Origin: an uncultured Clostridia bacterium
GTDB lineage: Bacteria > Bacillota > Clostridia > Christensenellales > Christensenellaceae
NCBI GenBank assembly: GCA_944347775.1
Contig: CALVMT010000001.1
Location: 1 to 43,120 of the forward strand
DNA length: 43,120 bases
Direction of reading: 5' to 3'
The position numbers were made by a program, and so were the translations under genes. The notes beneath the pieces were generated by a model. It was not told the origin of the DNA, made no database searches, and saw nothing but the letters and a program-made list of their open reading frames with translations. Every line of letters starts with the position of its first letter. Position 1 is the stretch's first letter. Shown here piece after piece: positions 7,160 through 16,376 of the stretch.

Positions 7160-9631
7160 TCAGACACCAAGCTTTGCTTTACGCAGCTGCTCTGCTTTCC
7201 TAAATTTCGGATTTCCGTCTCTCCCGTTCAACGGCAATAACTTTTCATTAATTGCATCAATAATATCATCCACTTGTGGGAAGAAATATTCGTCATATTC
7301 CGAAGCAGGTGTTACCCAATTCTGTGCGCCCAGCACATAAGGAGCTGCATCCAAATAATCAAAACTCAATTGTGCAATATTTGTAGCCATATCATTCAAG
7401 ATATTTCCTCTTGTGCAAGCTTCGCTAACTAACAAAATGCGTCCCGTCTTTTCTACAGATTTGCAAACAGGCTCATAATTAAACGGTACTACACTTCTTG
7501 CATCAATAACTTCTGCTGTAATACCATACTTTTCTTCCAGAATCTTGGCCGCATCCAATGCCTTATATAATGAAGGACCGATAGTAAGAATCGTCACATC
7601 ATTGCCAGCCTTGCGTAATGCTGGTTCACCAATCGGGACTTCATAATATCCTTCCGGCACTCCTTCTTCATGGAACATCTCTGGCTTATCATAGAAATTC
7701 TGGCTTTCAAAGAATACAACAGGGTCTGTTCCTTCAAGTGCAGAATTCATCATCCCTTTCGCATCATAAGGTGTTACCGGATAAACTACTTTAAGGCCCG
7801 GAATATGTGCACACAATGCCGTCCACTCTTGAGAATGCTGTGCACCATATTTACAACCAACTGCAACACGCAATACTACAGGCATTTTCAAAATACCGCC
7901 AGACATCGCCTGCCATTTAGCCAACTGGTTAAAGATCTCATCACCGCAACGGCCAATAAAGTCACCATACATTAATTCTACAACTGCTCTGCCACCGCAT
8001 ACACCATATCCAACTGCAGTACCAACAATAGCAGCTTCCGAAATCGGAGAGTTAAATAATCTATGACGCGGCACAGAATCAACCATATTTCTGGAAACAG
8101 CAAACGCACCTCCCCAGTATGCCACATCTTCGCCATACATAACCAATGAACGGTCTACATAAAACTTATCAAAAATCGCCTCAAAAATACCATCTCTGAT
8201 GCCATAGCATTTAATCTTAGGCACTTCTTTTCCATTTTTCATATAGAAACGTTCTCTTGTCTTGAGCTGCTTTACTCTTGGATTATCTTCCTTAGCCGTA
8301 AGCATGTCATCAACAGGCGCATCGCTCATAGAATCAATATGCTGATTGGAGAACATCAAATCCTCTATAAAATGGGGATTCTTTTTCATATCTGCATAAG
8401 GCGTCAGCGTCTTATCAGAAGCAACTTTAAATACTGCAAGGTTTCTTGCAATGACCTGCGCTTCTAGATCCTTAATTTCCTTTTCGGTGCATATTCCGGC
8501 CTCAATTAACTTTGCCGCAAACGCAGGAATAGCATCCTGGTCTTTCCAAGCTTGAATTTCTTCTTCTGTCCGATATGCATTAACATCGGAAGGAGAATGT
8601 CCGCCAAAACGATATGTAACCACATCCAGCATAACTGGACCATCTTCCAATGCCTGCGGAATTTTTCTCTCATAAGCGTCAATAACAGCCAACACATTAA
8701 ACCCATCTATACGTTCAACATGCAACTGTGTCGGTGAAACACCTGCCGCAAAACGGGCAATCATATCATACGCCATCGTTTCACCTCTGGTCTGTCCACC
8801 CATTCCATAATGGTTTGTTGCAAAATTGAAAATGATAGGAAGTCCGCCTTTATTATAACCCTCTTCCCAGAGATACTTATACTGATCCATTGCAGCAAAG
8901 TTAATTCCTTCCCAAACAGGGCCACATCCCAAAGAACCATCACCTAAATTTGCAATAGCTATACCAGGCTTCTTGTTCACTTTCTTATATAATGCAGCTC
9001 CTGCAGCAACACAGGCAGAACCACCGACAATTGCGTTATTCGGATATATACCAAATGGTTGGAAAAATGCATGCATTGATCCGCCAAGTCCGCGCAAGAA
9101 TCCTGCTTCACGAGCGAAAATTTCCGCCATTGCACTATACAGGAAGAATTTTCTTGCTAAATCTTTTGTATCGGTATATTCAATATGTTCTTTAACGAAC
9201 TGATAAATATGACCACCCAGGAAGTTTTCCATGATTTTAACCAATTCTTCATCAGAAAGTTTATGAATCGCAGAAAAACCCTTGGCAATAATTTCATTAT
9301 GACTTCTATGGCTTCCGAAAGTGAAGTCATCAATAGTTAAATGATATGCTTCACCTACAGCTACCGCTTCTTGGCCTGTCGACAAATGTGCCGGTCCTTT
9401 ATAGCTACACGGAATACCTTCATACTCGCTTTTTGTCTTAATGTCGTTCAACATCAATTCAAAAGTACGAATAGAAAACATATCTTCATAAATACGAAGA
9501 AAGTCTTCTTTTGAATATTTTTTTGCTTCCTCTTTAATCGTCTTGTTGTACTGATTGACCGGTATATCCGTAAATTTGATATACCCAGGTGCTCTCATTT
9601 CATTTGGATCTACATAAATGGATTTTGGCAT
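7160..9631 (-). CDS. fused alpha-beta E1 component of a 2-oxoacid (pyruvate/acetoin-type) dehydrogenase complex
   Basis: 823-aa thiamine-pyrophosphate-dependent E1 in which the alpha subunit (about 1-440) and beta subunit (about 470-823), normally separate, are one polypeptide. The alpha half has the TPP motif beginning GDGSLGCGP (residues 231-239) and ending with Asn in FNFATNHYGMG; the beta half begins at RDGIFEAIFDKF and contains MYGEDVAYWGG and the QEWTALCAHIPGLKVVYP region. Compared with ordinary alpha subunits there is extra sequence of about 50 residues between HNEIIAKG and GGSMHAF. It follows the E2 gene by 48 bases, in one operon; E3 is divergent. Substrate (pyruvate, acetoin or another 2-oxoacid) cannot be fixed from sequence alone. 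Confidence 0.88.
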   Translation of the reverse strand: MPKSIYVDPNEMRAPGYIKFTDIPVNQYNKTIKEEAKKYSKEDFLRIYEDMFSIRTFELMLNDIKTKSEYEGIPCSYKGPAHLSTGQEAVAVGEAYHLTIDDFTFGSHRSHNEIIAKGFSAIHKLSDEELVKIMENFLGGHIYQFVKEHIEYTDTKDLARKFFLYSAMAEIFAREAGFLRGLGGSMHAFFQPFGIYPNNAIVGGSACVAAGAALYKKVNKKPGIAIANLGDGSLGCGPVWEGINFAAMDQYKYLWEEGYNKGGLPIIFNFATNHYGMGGQTRGETMAYDMIARFAAGVSPTQLHVERIDGFNVLAVIDAYERKIPQALEDGPVMLDVVTYRFGGHSPSDVNAYRTEEEIQAWKDQDAIPAFAAKLIEAGICTEKEIKDLEAQVIARNLAVFKVASDKTLTPYADMKKNPHFIEDLMFSNQHIDSMSDAPVDDMLTAKEDNPRVKQLKTRERFYMKNGKEVPKIKCYGIRDGIFEAIFDKFYVDRSLVMYGEDVAYWGGAFAVSRNMVDSVPRHRLFNSPISEAAIVGTAVGYGVCGGRAVVELMYGDFIGRCGDEIFNQLAKWQAMSGGILKMPVVLRVAVGCKYGAQHSQEWTALCAHIPGLKVVYPVTPYDAKGMMNSALEGTDPVVFFESQNFYDKPEMFHEEGVPEGYYEVPIGEPALRKAGNDVTILTIGPSLYKALDAAKILEEKYGITAEVIDARSVVPFNYEPVCKSVEKTGRILLVSEACTRGNILNDMATNIAQLSFDYLDAAPYVLGAQNWVTPASEYDEYFFPQVDDIIDAINEKLLPLNGRDGNPKFRKAEQLRKAKLGV

Positions 9632-9679
9632 ATTCGTACCTCTCTAAACAGATTTTGTTTTTTATTACCATATTTGATT

Positions 9680-11257
9680 TTACTTCATTTGCATCATATC
9701 AAAATTCTCAAGATAAGCCACCAATGCCTTTAAGAACTTCGCGGCATCCGCGCCATCCATTGCACCATGATCAAATGTCAATGACAATCCCATCGCAGGA
9801 TAAGTCGTTCCATCCTTCTTGAGCTTATAGGTAATTGTATCTACGCCCAATATACCTGTCTGCGGAGGATTGATAACTGGCGTAAAACTTTCAATACCAA
9901 AAGAGCCCAAATTACTTACCGTAAATGTTGCTTGCCGCGCATTATCCGGAGGAAGTTTTCCTTCTTTTGTTACAGCAATAAGCGCCTTAAGTTCCTTTGA
10001 AAGCGTCAACAAGGACATATCTGATGCGCCTATTACAGCAGGAACAAGCAGTCCTTTTTCAGTATCTACTGCTACACCTACATTTGCCTTTTCAAATATA
10101 CGAAGGGTTTCTCCATTGAGGTGTGCATTGAGCATCGGAAAATCTACTACAACTTTCGCAACAGCATGTACCAACATATCATTTAAGGTAATTCCTGCAA
10201 ATTCCTCACTATTCTTAAATCTCTTGCGCAAATCCATAATTACTGTTGCATCAAAGCTTGTATTAAGCGTTAACTGAGGAATATTCTGCAATGAAGCTCC
10301 CATACTCTTCTTGATATACTTTCTGATGCTATTAAGCGGTTTATCTTCATAGCCTATACTCGGCATTACCGATTTCTTTTCTTCATCTTTTACAATATTC
10401 TGGATTGAAGATGTTTCCGTCTTCTTCGGTGCCTTTGCAGCATAGGCTTCGACATCTCTCCCGATAATTCTTCCTTCCGGACCAGTGGGCGTAATTGCCG
10501 AGAAATCATCGACACCCAAACGTTTTGCAAAAGTCTTTGCTCTTGGCGAAACAGGTGTTGTCTCTGCAGCTTTTCCTGTCGCTTCTGCTTTAACTACCGG
10601 CTTTTGCTCTTCCTTTACCGTTACAGGCGCCTCGTCAGCTGCCTGCTGCGCAACAGAACCACTACGGACATATTTCGTACCGGGTTTTCCAATAGCGCAA
10701 ACGGCTTCCAAACAAGGAACTACATCACCATCTTCAAAAAAGATGTCAAGCAGTTCTCCTTCAAATTCAGATTCCTGATCAATAGAGGTTTTGTCTGTCT
10801 CATAGGAGAAAAGAACATCTCCTTTTTTTACCATATCACCCACATGCTTATGCCATTCAGTCAATATGCAGTCTTCCACAGTAATCCCAATTTTAGGCAT
10901 AATAACAATATTTACATCGGGATTAGCCTCAGCCGCAGGTACAACTACTGCAGAAGGCGCCGGTTCTTCTACCACAGGAGCCTTTTCCTGCGCAGCCGGG
11001 ATTCCCTCAACTTTTTCACCCGGTTCTCCTATCACACAGACAGCTTCTAGGCAGGGAACAACATCTCCTTCTTCATAAAACGTTGCCAGCAAAGTGCCCT
11101 CAAACTCGGATTCTTGGTCGATGGAAGTTTTATCCGTCTCATAAGAGAACAAAATATCTCCCTTGGCGACCGTATCCCCTACCTTCTTATGCCAGGCAGT
11201 AAGAATACAATCTTCGACTGTTATACCGATTTTAGGCATAATAACAGTATTTGCCAT
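9680..11257 (-). CDS. E2 acyltransferase with two lipoyl domains
   Basis: Dihydrolipoamide acyltransferase core of the complex, 525 aa. Two tandem lipoyl domains carry the modifiable lysine in ETDKTS (K43 and K156) and are close to 80 percent identical, indicating recent internal duplication. Both also have extra cysteines in VEDCILT and VVPCLEAVC. Ala/Pro-rich linkers separate them from a peripheral subunit-binding domain (VSPRAKTFAKRLGV to IIGRDVEAY) and a catalytic domain ending in LTFDHGAMDG (active His and Asp). Start placed at 11257, where TGGAGG lies five bases upstream; an in-frame ATG at 11335 has no such site. First gene of the operon, before the fused E1. Lipoylation enzymes are not in the window. 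Confidence 0.93.
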   Translation of the reverse strand: MANTVIMPKIGITVEDCILTAWHKKVGDTVAKGDILFSYETDKTSIDQESEFEGTLLATFYEEGDVVPCLEAVCVIGEPGEKVEGIPAAQEKAPVVEEPAPSAVVVPAAEANPDVNIVIMPKIGITVEDCILTEWHKHVGDMVKKGDVLFSYETDKTSIDQESEFEGELLDIFFEDGDVVPCLEAVCAIGKPGTKYVRSGSVAQQAADEAPVTVKEEQKPVVKAEATGKAAETTPVSPRAKTFAKRLGVDDFSAITPTGPEGRIIGRDVEAYAAKAPKKTETSSIQNIVKDEEKKSVMPSIGYEDKPLNSIRKYIKKSMGASLQNIPQLTLNTSFDATVIMDLRKRFKNSEEFAGITLNDMLVHAVAKVVVDFPMLNAHLNGETLRIFEKANVGVAVDTEKGLLVPAVIGASDMSLLTLSKELKALIAVTKEGKLPPDNARQATFTVSNLGSFGIESFTPVINPPQTGILGVDTITYKLKKDGTTYPAMGLSLTFDHGAMDGADAAKFLKALVAYLENFDMMQMK

Positions 11258-11340
11258 AATACCTCCAAAATTATTAAGAATATACTTCTTATTGATTTCC
11301 TCTTTGAACAGGCGAACCTGCCCATATACTTTCATTATAA

Positions 11341-11369
11341 ATTTTATATCTCAGGTACACAAATGTCAA
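11341..11369 (-). promoter_or_regulatory. promoter for the E2-E1 operon
   Basis: Minus strand TTGACA (11364-11369), 17-base spacer, TAAAAT (11341-11346). The about 75-base leader holds a small CAGG-TTCG-CCTG hairpin. The intergenic stretch 11258-11596 between E2 and lpd (339 bases) otherwise holds only this promoter, the opposing lpd promoter and AT-rich sequence; I see no sigma-54-type element. Confidence 0.8.
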
Positions 11370-11480
11370 TGCAAACAAGAGTTTTATCCTTTTATATTTT
11401 ACGATCATATCTTATAAAAAACATTAATTTAAATGATTTTCTATACTTTCTTTACTTACTTTATATGTCGTGTCGGGATA

Positions 11481-11509
11481 TTGACAAATTCTTCCCTTTG
11501 CCATAACAT
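11481..11509 (+). promoter_or_regulatory. promoter for lpd
   Basis: TTGACA (11481-11486), 17-base spacer, TAACAT (11504-11509), about 88 bases upstream of the lpd start, in the same divergent region as the E2 promoter. Confidence 0.6.
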
Positions 11510-11596
11510 TATAATGTAATTTTATATAAAACAGATTTTATTAAAATCTATATATTTTAGCCTAATAATTTTTTACAAAATGATAAGGAGTTTCAT

Positions 11597-13003
11597 ATGG
11601 ATAAACGTTATGATGTCGCGGTATTAGGCGCCGGCCCTGGCGGATACGAAACCGCCATAAGATGTGCGCAATATGGTCTCAAAACAGCATTGATTGAAAA
11701 AGACAAACTCGGTGGAACTTGCTTAAATAGGGGATGTATCCCTACAAAAGCATTGCTCCATGGCGCAGAACTTTATCTGCAGGCAAAAGAAGCCTCTAAG
11801 TTTGGTGTAAATATAGGATCCGTCTCCTATGATTATGCTAAAATTGCAGCGCACAAGGATAAAGTCGTTAATAAGTTAGTAGGTGGCGTAGCCGCAATGG
11901 AAAAGGCTCACGGTGTAGACGTAATCAATGGCTTTGGCAAGTTGGTTGACAAAAATACAATTGATGTCGACGGCAAAAAAATAGAGGCCGATAAGATTAT
12001 TCTTGCGATGGGTTCTGTCCCGTCAAAGCCTCCTATTCCTGGTTTAGATGGCAAAAATGTTATAACTAGCGATGAAGTTTTGGCCATGACTGAAATTCCC
12101 GAAAGCTTCGTTATTATTGGCGGTGGTGTTATTGGCATGGAATTTGCTACATTATTCGCCACTTTAGGTAAAAGTGTTACTGTTGTTGAGATGATGCCCT
12201 TTGTTATCCCCGGTCTTGAAGAAGAAATCCGCTCCGCATTAGTTCGTAATCTTAAAAAAATGGGAGTAAACATCATTACCAGTGCTAAAGTAACGTCTAT
12301 AGAAGGCGGAGATACTGTAAAAGTCAACTATGAACTTGATGGCTCTGCTAAAGTTGCCGAAGGTGCTTGCTGTGTTGTCAGCGTAGGTAGATCTCCCATG
12401 ACTACAAATTGCGGTTTAGAAGAAGTCGGTATCAAATTCGCTGAGAAAAACGGCAGACCTACACGTTATATTCAGATTGATGACTGCTGCGAAACAAATA
12501 TTAAAAATATTTATGCCATCGGTGATATTACGCCCAAGATTCAACTGGCTCATGTCGCTTCTGCTCAGGGAATGGTCGCCGCAGCAAATTGCGCGGGAAA
12601 AACAGCGACAATGTCCTATCATGTCGTACCCGCTTGCTTATATACTTCTCCGGAAATTGCCTATGTTGGACTAACAGAGCAAAAAGCAAAAGAAGCCGGT
12701 TACGAGGTCATTACTGGTTCGTTTAATGTTGCAAATAACGGAAAAGCTATGGTTATGGGCGAAAATAGCGGATTGGTAAAACTTATTGCCCAGAAAACAA
12801 CAGGAAAATTGTTAGGGGCCCAAATCTATGCGCCTAGAGCAACAGATATGATTGGTGAAGTTGCTGTTGTCATGAGAAATGGCGGAACAGTTGATGATAT
12901 TTCCGATACCATTCATCCTCATCCGACTGTTTCCGAAACAATTATGGAGGCTGCTCATGATGTCCATGGTCTTTCTTGTAATGCTATGCCTAAAAAGAAA
13001 TAA
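11597..13003 (+). CDS. lpdA: dihydrolipoyl dehydrogenase (E3)
   Basis: FAD flavoprotein that reoxidises the E2 lipoyl groups and reduces NAD. 468 aa, normal length, without an N-terminal lipoyl domain. Visible: the FAD dinucleotide motif VLGAGPGGYE, the redox disulfide GGTCLNRGCIPTKALL (C42 and C47), the NAD-binding GGGVIGMEFA, the second FAD segment YAIGDI, and the C-terminal HPHPTVSE His-Glu pair. AAGGAG six bases before ATG. Divergent from E2-E1 with its own promoter, so E3 may also serve other lipoyl systems such as glycine cleavage. Confidence 0.96.
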   Translation: MDKRYDVAVLGAGPGGYETAIRCAQYGLKTALIEKDKLGGTCLNRGCIPTKALLHGAELYLQAKEASKFGVNIGSVSYDYAKIAAHKDKVVNKLVGGVAAMEKAHGVDVINGFGKLVDKNTIDVDGKKIEADKIILAMGSVPSKPPIPGLDGKNVITSDEVLAMTEIPESFVIIGGGVIGMEFATLFATLGKSVTVVEMMPFVIPGLEEEIRSALVRNLKKMGVNIITSAKVTSIEGGDTVKVNYELDGSAKVAEGACCVVSVGRSPMTTNCGLEEVGIKFAEKNGRPTRYIQIDDCCETNIKNIYAIGDITPKIQLAHVASAQGMVAAANCAGKTATMSYHVVPACLYTSPEIAYVGLTEQKAKEAGYEVITGSFNVANNGKAMVMGENSGLVKLIAQKTTGKLLGAQIYAPRATDMIGEVAVVMRNGGTVDDISDTIHPHPTVSETIMEAAHDVHGLSCNAMPKKK

Positions 13004-13021
13004 TTCTTTTATTCTTAATAG

Positions 13022-13076
13022 GCCATAAATTAAAAAGCAGCGCGCCGATAGGCAACGCTGCTTTTTAATTTATGGC
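13022..13076. terminator. very long perfect-stem terminator after lpd
   Basis: 21-bp perfect inverted repeat (13022-13042 with 13056-13076); the 13-base interval also folds (GCC-GATA-GGC). The AAAAAGCAGCG/CGCTGCTTTTT part is a normal intrinsic terminator in both directions. The rest of the gap to 13258 is AT-rich and I see nothing else in it. Confidence 0.85.
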
Positions 13077-13258
13077 TATGTGTTCTGACAAGAGATCTAC
13101 TAATGTTTGATATATTGATTTTTATAATATTCAAATATAATTGTATATTTTTTCTTTTATTTTTTTCCTTGTTTAAATAGAGATCTCTCCTCAATTTAGC
13201 CAAAAATCACGTTTACTCCGCTATATTAAAAATAAATAATCTTTCTTTTTTATGAAAT

Positions 13259-13831
13259 TTATTCCAAATTATTATGATATCGTTTTACATCTTCGAGTGT
13301 TTGACCGGTTTTTTGGCGAATACATGTGCTAATATAATCGTTTAGCATAAATGCCACCTCATAAAATGCATACGGCCGTTTTTCAAAAATTACATCATCA
13401 TCAATACCTTCTTCACCCGACAATCTTCTAGGGATCACAAGATTAATATCCGCCATTTCTCCCATTGTTGAATTGGCATCCCCTGAAATCAGCGCAACCG
13501 TTGCGCCATGAAATTTTGCTTGCTGACAAATAATTGAAATTGTCTTTGTATTGCCGGAACCCGAAACAATAATTAATAAATTGCCAGGTTGTATTGCTGG
13601 GGTTCCATTATCTCCTACACAAAAAACCAACTTACCCAACTGCGAACAATTCATTCCTAATATCCGCGCAACATTGCCTGCGCGTCCCCAACCGGATACA
13701 AATATTCTATCTGTATTGATAATAGACTCAACTAAAGTATCAATTTGCGTTTGATCTATACTTTTAAATATTTCCACTACCTCTTTTGCTTGGATTCTTC
13801 TTTTATCTAAGAGTCGCATACTGCTTTCCAT
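13259..13831 (-). CDS. SIS-domain sugar isomerase, 6-phospho-3-hexuloisomerase-like
   Basis: 190-aa single SIS-domain protein resembling HxlB, which interconverts 6-phospho-3-hexulose and fructose 6-phosphate in the ribulose monophosphate pathway. Matching features: FVSGWGRAGNVARILGMN, CVGDNGTPAIQPGNLLIIVSGSGNTKT (phosphosugar-binding SGSGNT loop), and ALISGDANSTMGEMADINLVIP. AGGAGAG eight bases before ATG. No HxlA (hexulose-phosphate synthase) is adjacent, so the substrate is open; another phosphosugar isomerase of this fold is possible. Monocistronic between lpd and gpmI. Confidence 0.75.
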   Translation of the reverse strand: MESSMRLLDKRRIQAKEVVEIFKSIDQTQIDTLVESIINTDRIFVSGWGRAGNVARILGMNCSQLGKLVFCVGDNGTPAIQPGNLLIIVSGSGNTKTISIICQQAKFHGATVALISGDANSTMGEMADINLVIPRRLSGEEGIDDDVIFEKRPYAFYEVAFMLNDYISTCIRQKTGQTLEDVKRYHNNLE

Positions 13832-13994
13832 AAAAATAAGCTCTCCTGTTTTTTTATTTTTTTATTATAATATTTTTTCTTAATAATTCAAGATTTGCTT
13901 TTTTGATATCTTTATCATAATCCTAAAAACTGGATAAAATAAATATATTTTAAAAAATTTTTTGGCAAAACTAAAACAAAAAAATTAACTATAT

Positions 13995-14032
13995 AAAAAA
14001 GCCAGAATACATTAGAGAATTCCAGCTTTTTT
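13995..14032 (-). terminator. terminator after gpmI
   Basis: AAAAAAGC..AGAAT paired with ATTC..AGCTTTTTT on the minus strand with two mismatches, followed by T residues, twelve bases after the gpmI stop. The rest of 13832-14044 is AT-rich without recognisable features. Confidence 0.7.
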
Positions 14033-14044
14033 ACTTTAGCTATT

Positions 14045-15580
14045 CTATTTGCAAATCAGGCTTTCCCCTGTCATTTCTTCAGGTTGCGATAAATTCATTA
14101 ATTCCAGCAATGTCGGAGCCAAATCCGCCAAAATACCATCCTCTCTCAGTTTTACGTTTCGATAACGTTCGCTGACCAAAATGCACGGAACAACATTTGT
14201 TGTATGCGCAGTAAAGGGGGCTCCCGTTTGCGGATCCGTCATCATTTCAGCATTTCCATGATCGGCTGTAATAATCACTTCTCCACCTATTTCCTGAATC
14301 GCCTGCACAACTTGGCCTACACAGGTGTCTACCGCTTCTACCGCACGAATCGCTGCTTCCAATACACCTGTATGGCCAACCATGTCAGGATTTGCAAAAT
14401 TCAGAATCATCAGATCATACTTCTTAGATCTGATTAACTCCGCTGCTTTTTCCGCAACTTCGTAAGCACTCATTTCCGGTTGTAAATCATACGTAGCTAC
14501 TTTAGGGGAAGGAATCAAAATACGATCTTCTCCAATATTCGGTTTTTCTACACCACCATTAAAAAAGAAAGTAACATGTGCATATTTTTCCGTTTCCGCA
14601 ATACGAAATTGTTTCAGTCCCTGTTTTGCAACATATTCTCCAAGCGTATTTTTTAAACTCTGAGGCTTAAAAGCAACATGTACATGACTAAATGTAGCAT
14701 CATATTGTGTCATTGTGACATAGTATAATGGAAAATAATCGTGCCCAAAGCCATCAAAATCAGGTTCAGTCAATGCACGAGTAATCTCTCTTGCACGATC
14801 CGGCCGAAAGTTGAAAAAAATTACAGAATCTCCGCTCTGAATCTTCCCTACCGGATGTCCATCCTCCCAAATGACAGTGGGTAAAATAAATTCATCGAGT
14901 ACGCCTTTTGCATAAGACTGCTCAATTGCAGTTACTGGAGAATTACTTTTTTCTCCTTCCGCTTTAACCATTGCATTGTAGGCTTTTTCAACACGTTCCC
15001 AACGGTTATCACGGTCCATTGCATAATAGCGCCCGCTTACTGTCGCGACGCGCCCTATTCCAATTTTTTCTAGGCGCAAGTAAAGATCTTTCATATAGTG
15101 CTTTCCACTATCAGGAGGAACATCTCGTCCATCCATAAAGCAATGAATATACACTTTATTTACATCATTTTTCTGAGCCAATTTTACAAGAGCTTCTAAA
15201 TGATCAATATGACTATGAACTCCTCCATCCGACAACAATCCCAGTAAATGTAAAGCACCGCCAGTTTTCTTTACATTTTCAACAGCCCCGCAAAAAGCAT
15301 CATTTTCATAGAAATTGCCATCATGAATTGATTTTGTAATCCGCGTCAACTCTTGATAAACGATACGTCCTGCACCAATATTTAAATGCCCTACCTCGGA
15401 ATTGCCCATTTGTCCATCCGGCAATCCAACAGACATACCTGAAGCACCAATATATGTAAAAGGATATTTCTCTTCCAATGCATCAATATTCGGCGTTTTT
15501 GCTAAAGCAACTGCATTACCTTTTTTTTCTTTCCTCTCCCCAAATCCATCCAGGATCATGAGAGCCGTAAATTTTTTCAT
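14045..15580 (-). CDS. gpmI: 2,3-bisphosphoglycerate-independent phosphoglycerate mutase
   Basis: Interconverts 3- and 2-phosphoglycerate using a phosphoserine intermediate and two Mn ions. 511 aa from ATG 15580, matching the usual length; an alternative TTG at 15592 would sit too close to the GGGAG site. Motifs: LMILDGFG at the N-terminus (metal Asp), nucleophile Ser61 in GQMGNSEVGHLNIGAGR, HCFMDGRDVPP, and the C-terminal metal site ADHGNAE. Last gene of a pgk-tpiA-gpmI glycolytic operon; tpiA is only 19 bases upstream. gapA and eno are not in the window. Confidence 0.96.
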   Translation of the reverse strand: MKKFTALMILDGFGERKEKKGNAVALAKTPNIDALEEKYPFTYIGASGMSVGLPDGQMGNSEVGHLNIGAGRIVYQELTRITKSIHDGNFYENDAFCGAVENVKKTGGALHLLGLLSDGGVHSHIDHLEALVKLAQKNDVNKVYIHCFMDGRDVPPDSGKHYMKDLYLRLEKIGIGRVATVSGRYYAMDRDNRWERVEKAYNAMVKAEGEKSNSPVTAIEQSYAKGVLDEFILPTVIWEDGHPVGKIQSGDSVIFFNFRPDRAREITRALTEPDFDGFGHDYFPLYYVTMTQYDATFSHVHVAFKPQSLKNTLGEYVAKQGLKQFRIAETEKYAHVTFFFNGGVEKPNIGEDRILIPSPKVATYDLQPEMSAYEVAEKAAELIRSKKYDLMILNFANPDMVGHTGVLEAAIRAVEAVDTCVGQVVQAIQEIGGEVIITADHGNAEMMTDPQTGAPFTAHTTNVVPCILVSERYRNVKLREDGILADLAPTLLELMNLSQPEEMTGESLICK

Positions 15581-15599
15581 TGTTGTATTCAACTCCCAA

Positions 15600-16346
15600 T
15601 CAATATTTTACAACTTTAGAGAAATCTTCTGCTTTTAAACTTGCTCCGCCGATCAGGCCACCATCAATTTCACTTTGAGCCATTAACTCTGCTGCATTTT
15701 TAGGATTCATACTTCCGCCATATTGAATTCTCACCTTTTGAGCAACAACATGACCATAAACACTCGCAACTGCATTTCTGATAACGCCAATTGTTTCATT
15801 CGCCTCCTGAGCAGTTGCTGTCTTTCCCGTACCAATTGCCCAAATCGGCTCGTAGGCAATAACGAGATTTTCGATTTGATCTGCGCAAATATCTTTCAAT
15901 GCAAGCTTTGTCTGCATTGCTACCAATTCATTCGTGATGCCATTTTCTCTTTCTTCTAAACTTTCTCCAACGCAAATAATCGGTTTAAGACCTGCAGCCA
16001 GCGCTGCCTTTGCTCTTTTATTGACAGTTGAATCAGTTTCACCGAAATATTGCCGGCGTTCACTATGCCCAATAATTACATACTCTACACCCATTGCCAG
16101 CAGCATATCTGCAGAAATCTCCCCTGTAAATGCTCCGCTTTTTTCAAAATGCACATTCTGTGCGCCCAACTTAATATTTGTTCCGACAATTATTTTTTTT
16201 ACTGCATCCAGGCAAACAAAAGGAGGGCACACTACAACTTCTGCTTTTGCATCAGCTACTAATGGCACTAATGCACTTACCAGTTCCGCCGCCTCTGCAG
16301 GCGTTTTGTTCATTTTCCAATTTCCTGCAATAATTGGTCTTCTCAT
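15600..16346 (-). CDS. tpiA: triosephosphate isomerase
   Basis: Interconverts dihydroxyacetone phosphate and glyceraldehyde 3-phosphate. 248 aa TIM barrel, normal length. Visible: [10 protein letters not shown] (Asn and Lys of the active site), the electrophilic His in IIGHSERR, the catalytic Glu in [11 protein letters not shown], the flexible lid following it, and the phosphate-binding [11 protein letters not shown] and [15 protein letters not shown] precedes the ATG. Middle gene of pgk-tpiA-gpmI. Confidence 0.97.
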   Translation of the reverse strand: MRRPIIAGNWKMNKTPAEAAELVSALVPLVADAKAEVVVCPPFVCLDAVKKIIVGTNIKLGAQNVHFEKSGAFTGEISADMLLAMGVEYVIIGHSERRQYFGETDSTVNKRAKAALAAGLKPIICVGESLEERENGITNELVAMQTKLALKDICADQIENLVIAYEPIWAIGTGKTATAQEANETIGVIRNAVASVYGHVVAQKVRIQYGGSMNPKNAAELMAQSEIDGGLIGGASLKAEDFSKVVKY

Positions 16347-16376
16347 GATACCTCCAAAAATCTATAAAATCACAAT

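Noticed and set aside
11258-11596. Sigma-54 promoter for an acetoin-type operon between E2 and lpd
   Set aside because: No GG-N10-GC element at a suitable position; two good sigma-A-type promoters explain the region.
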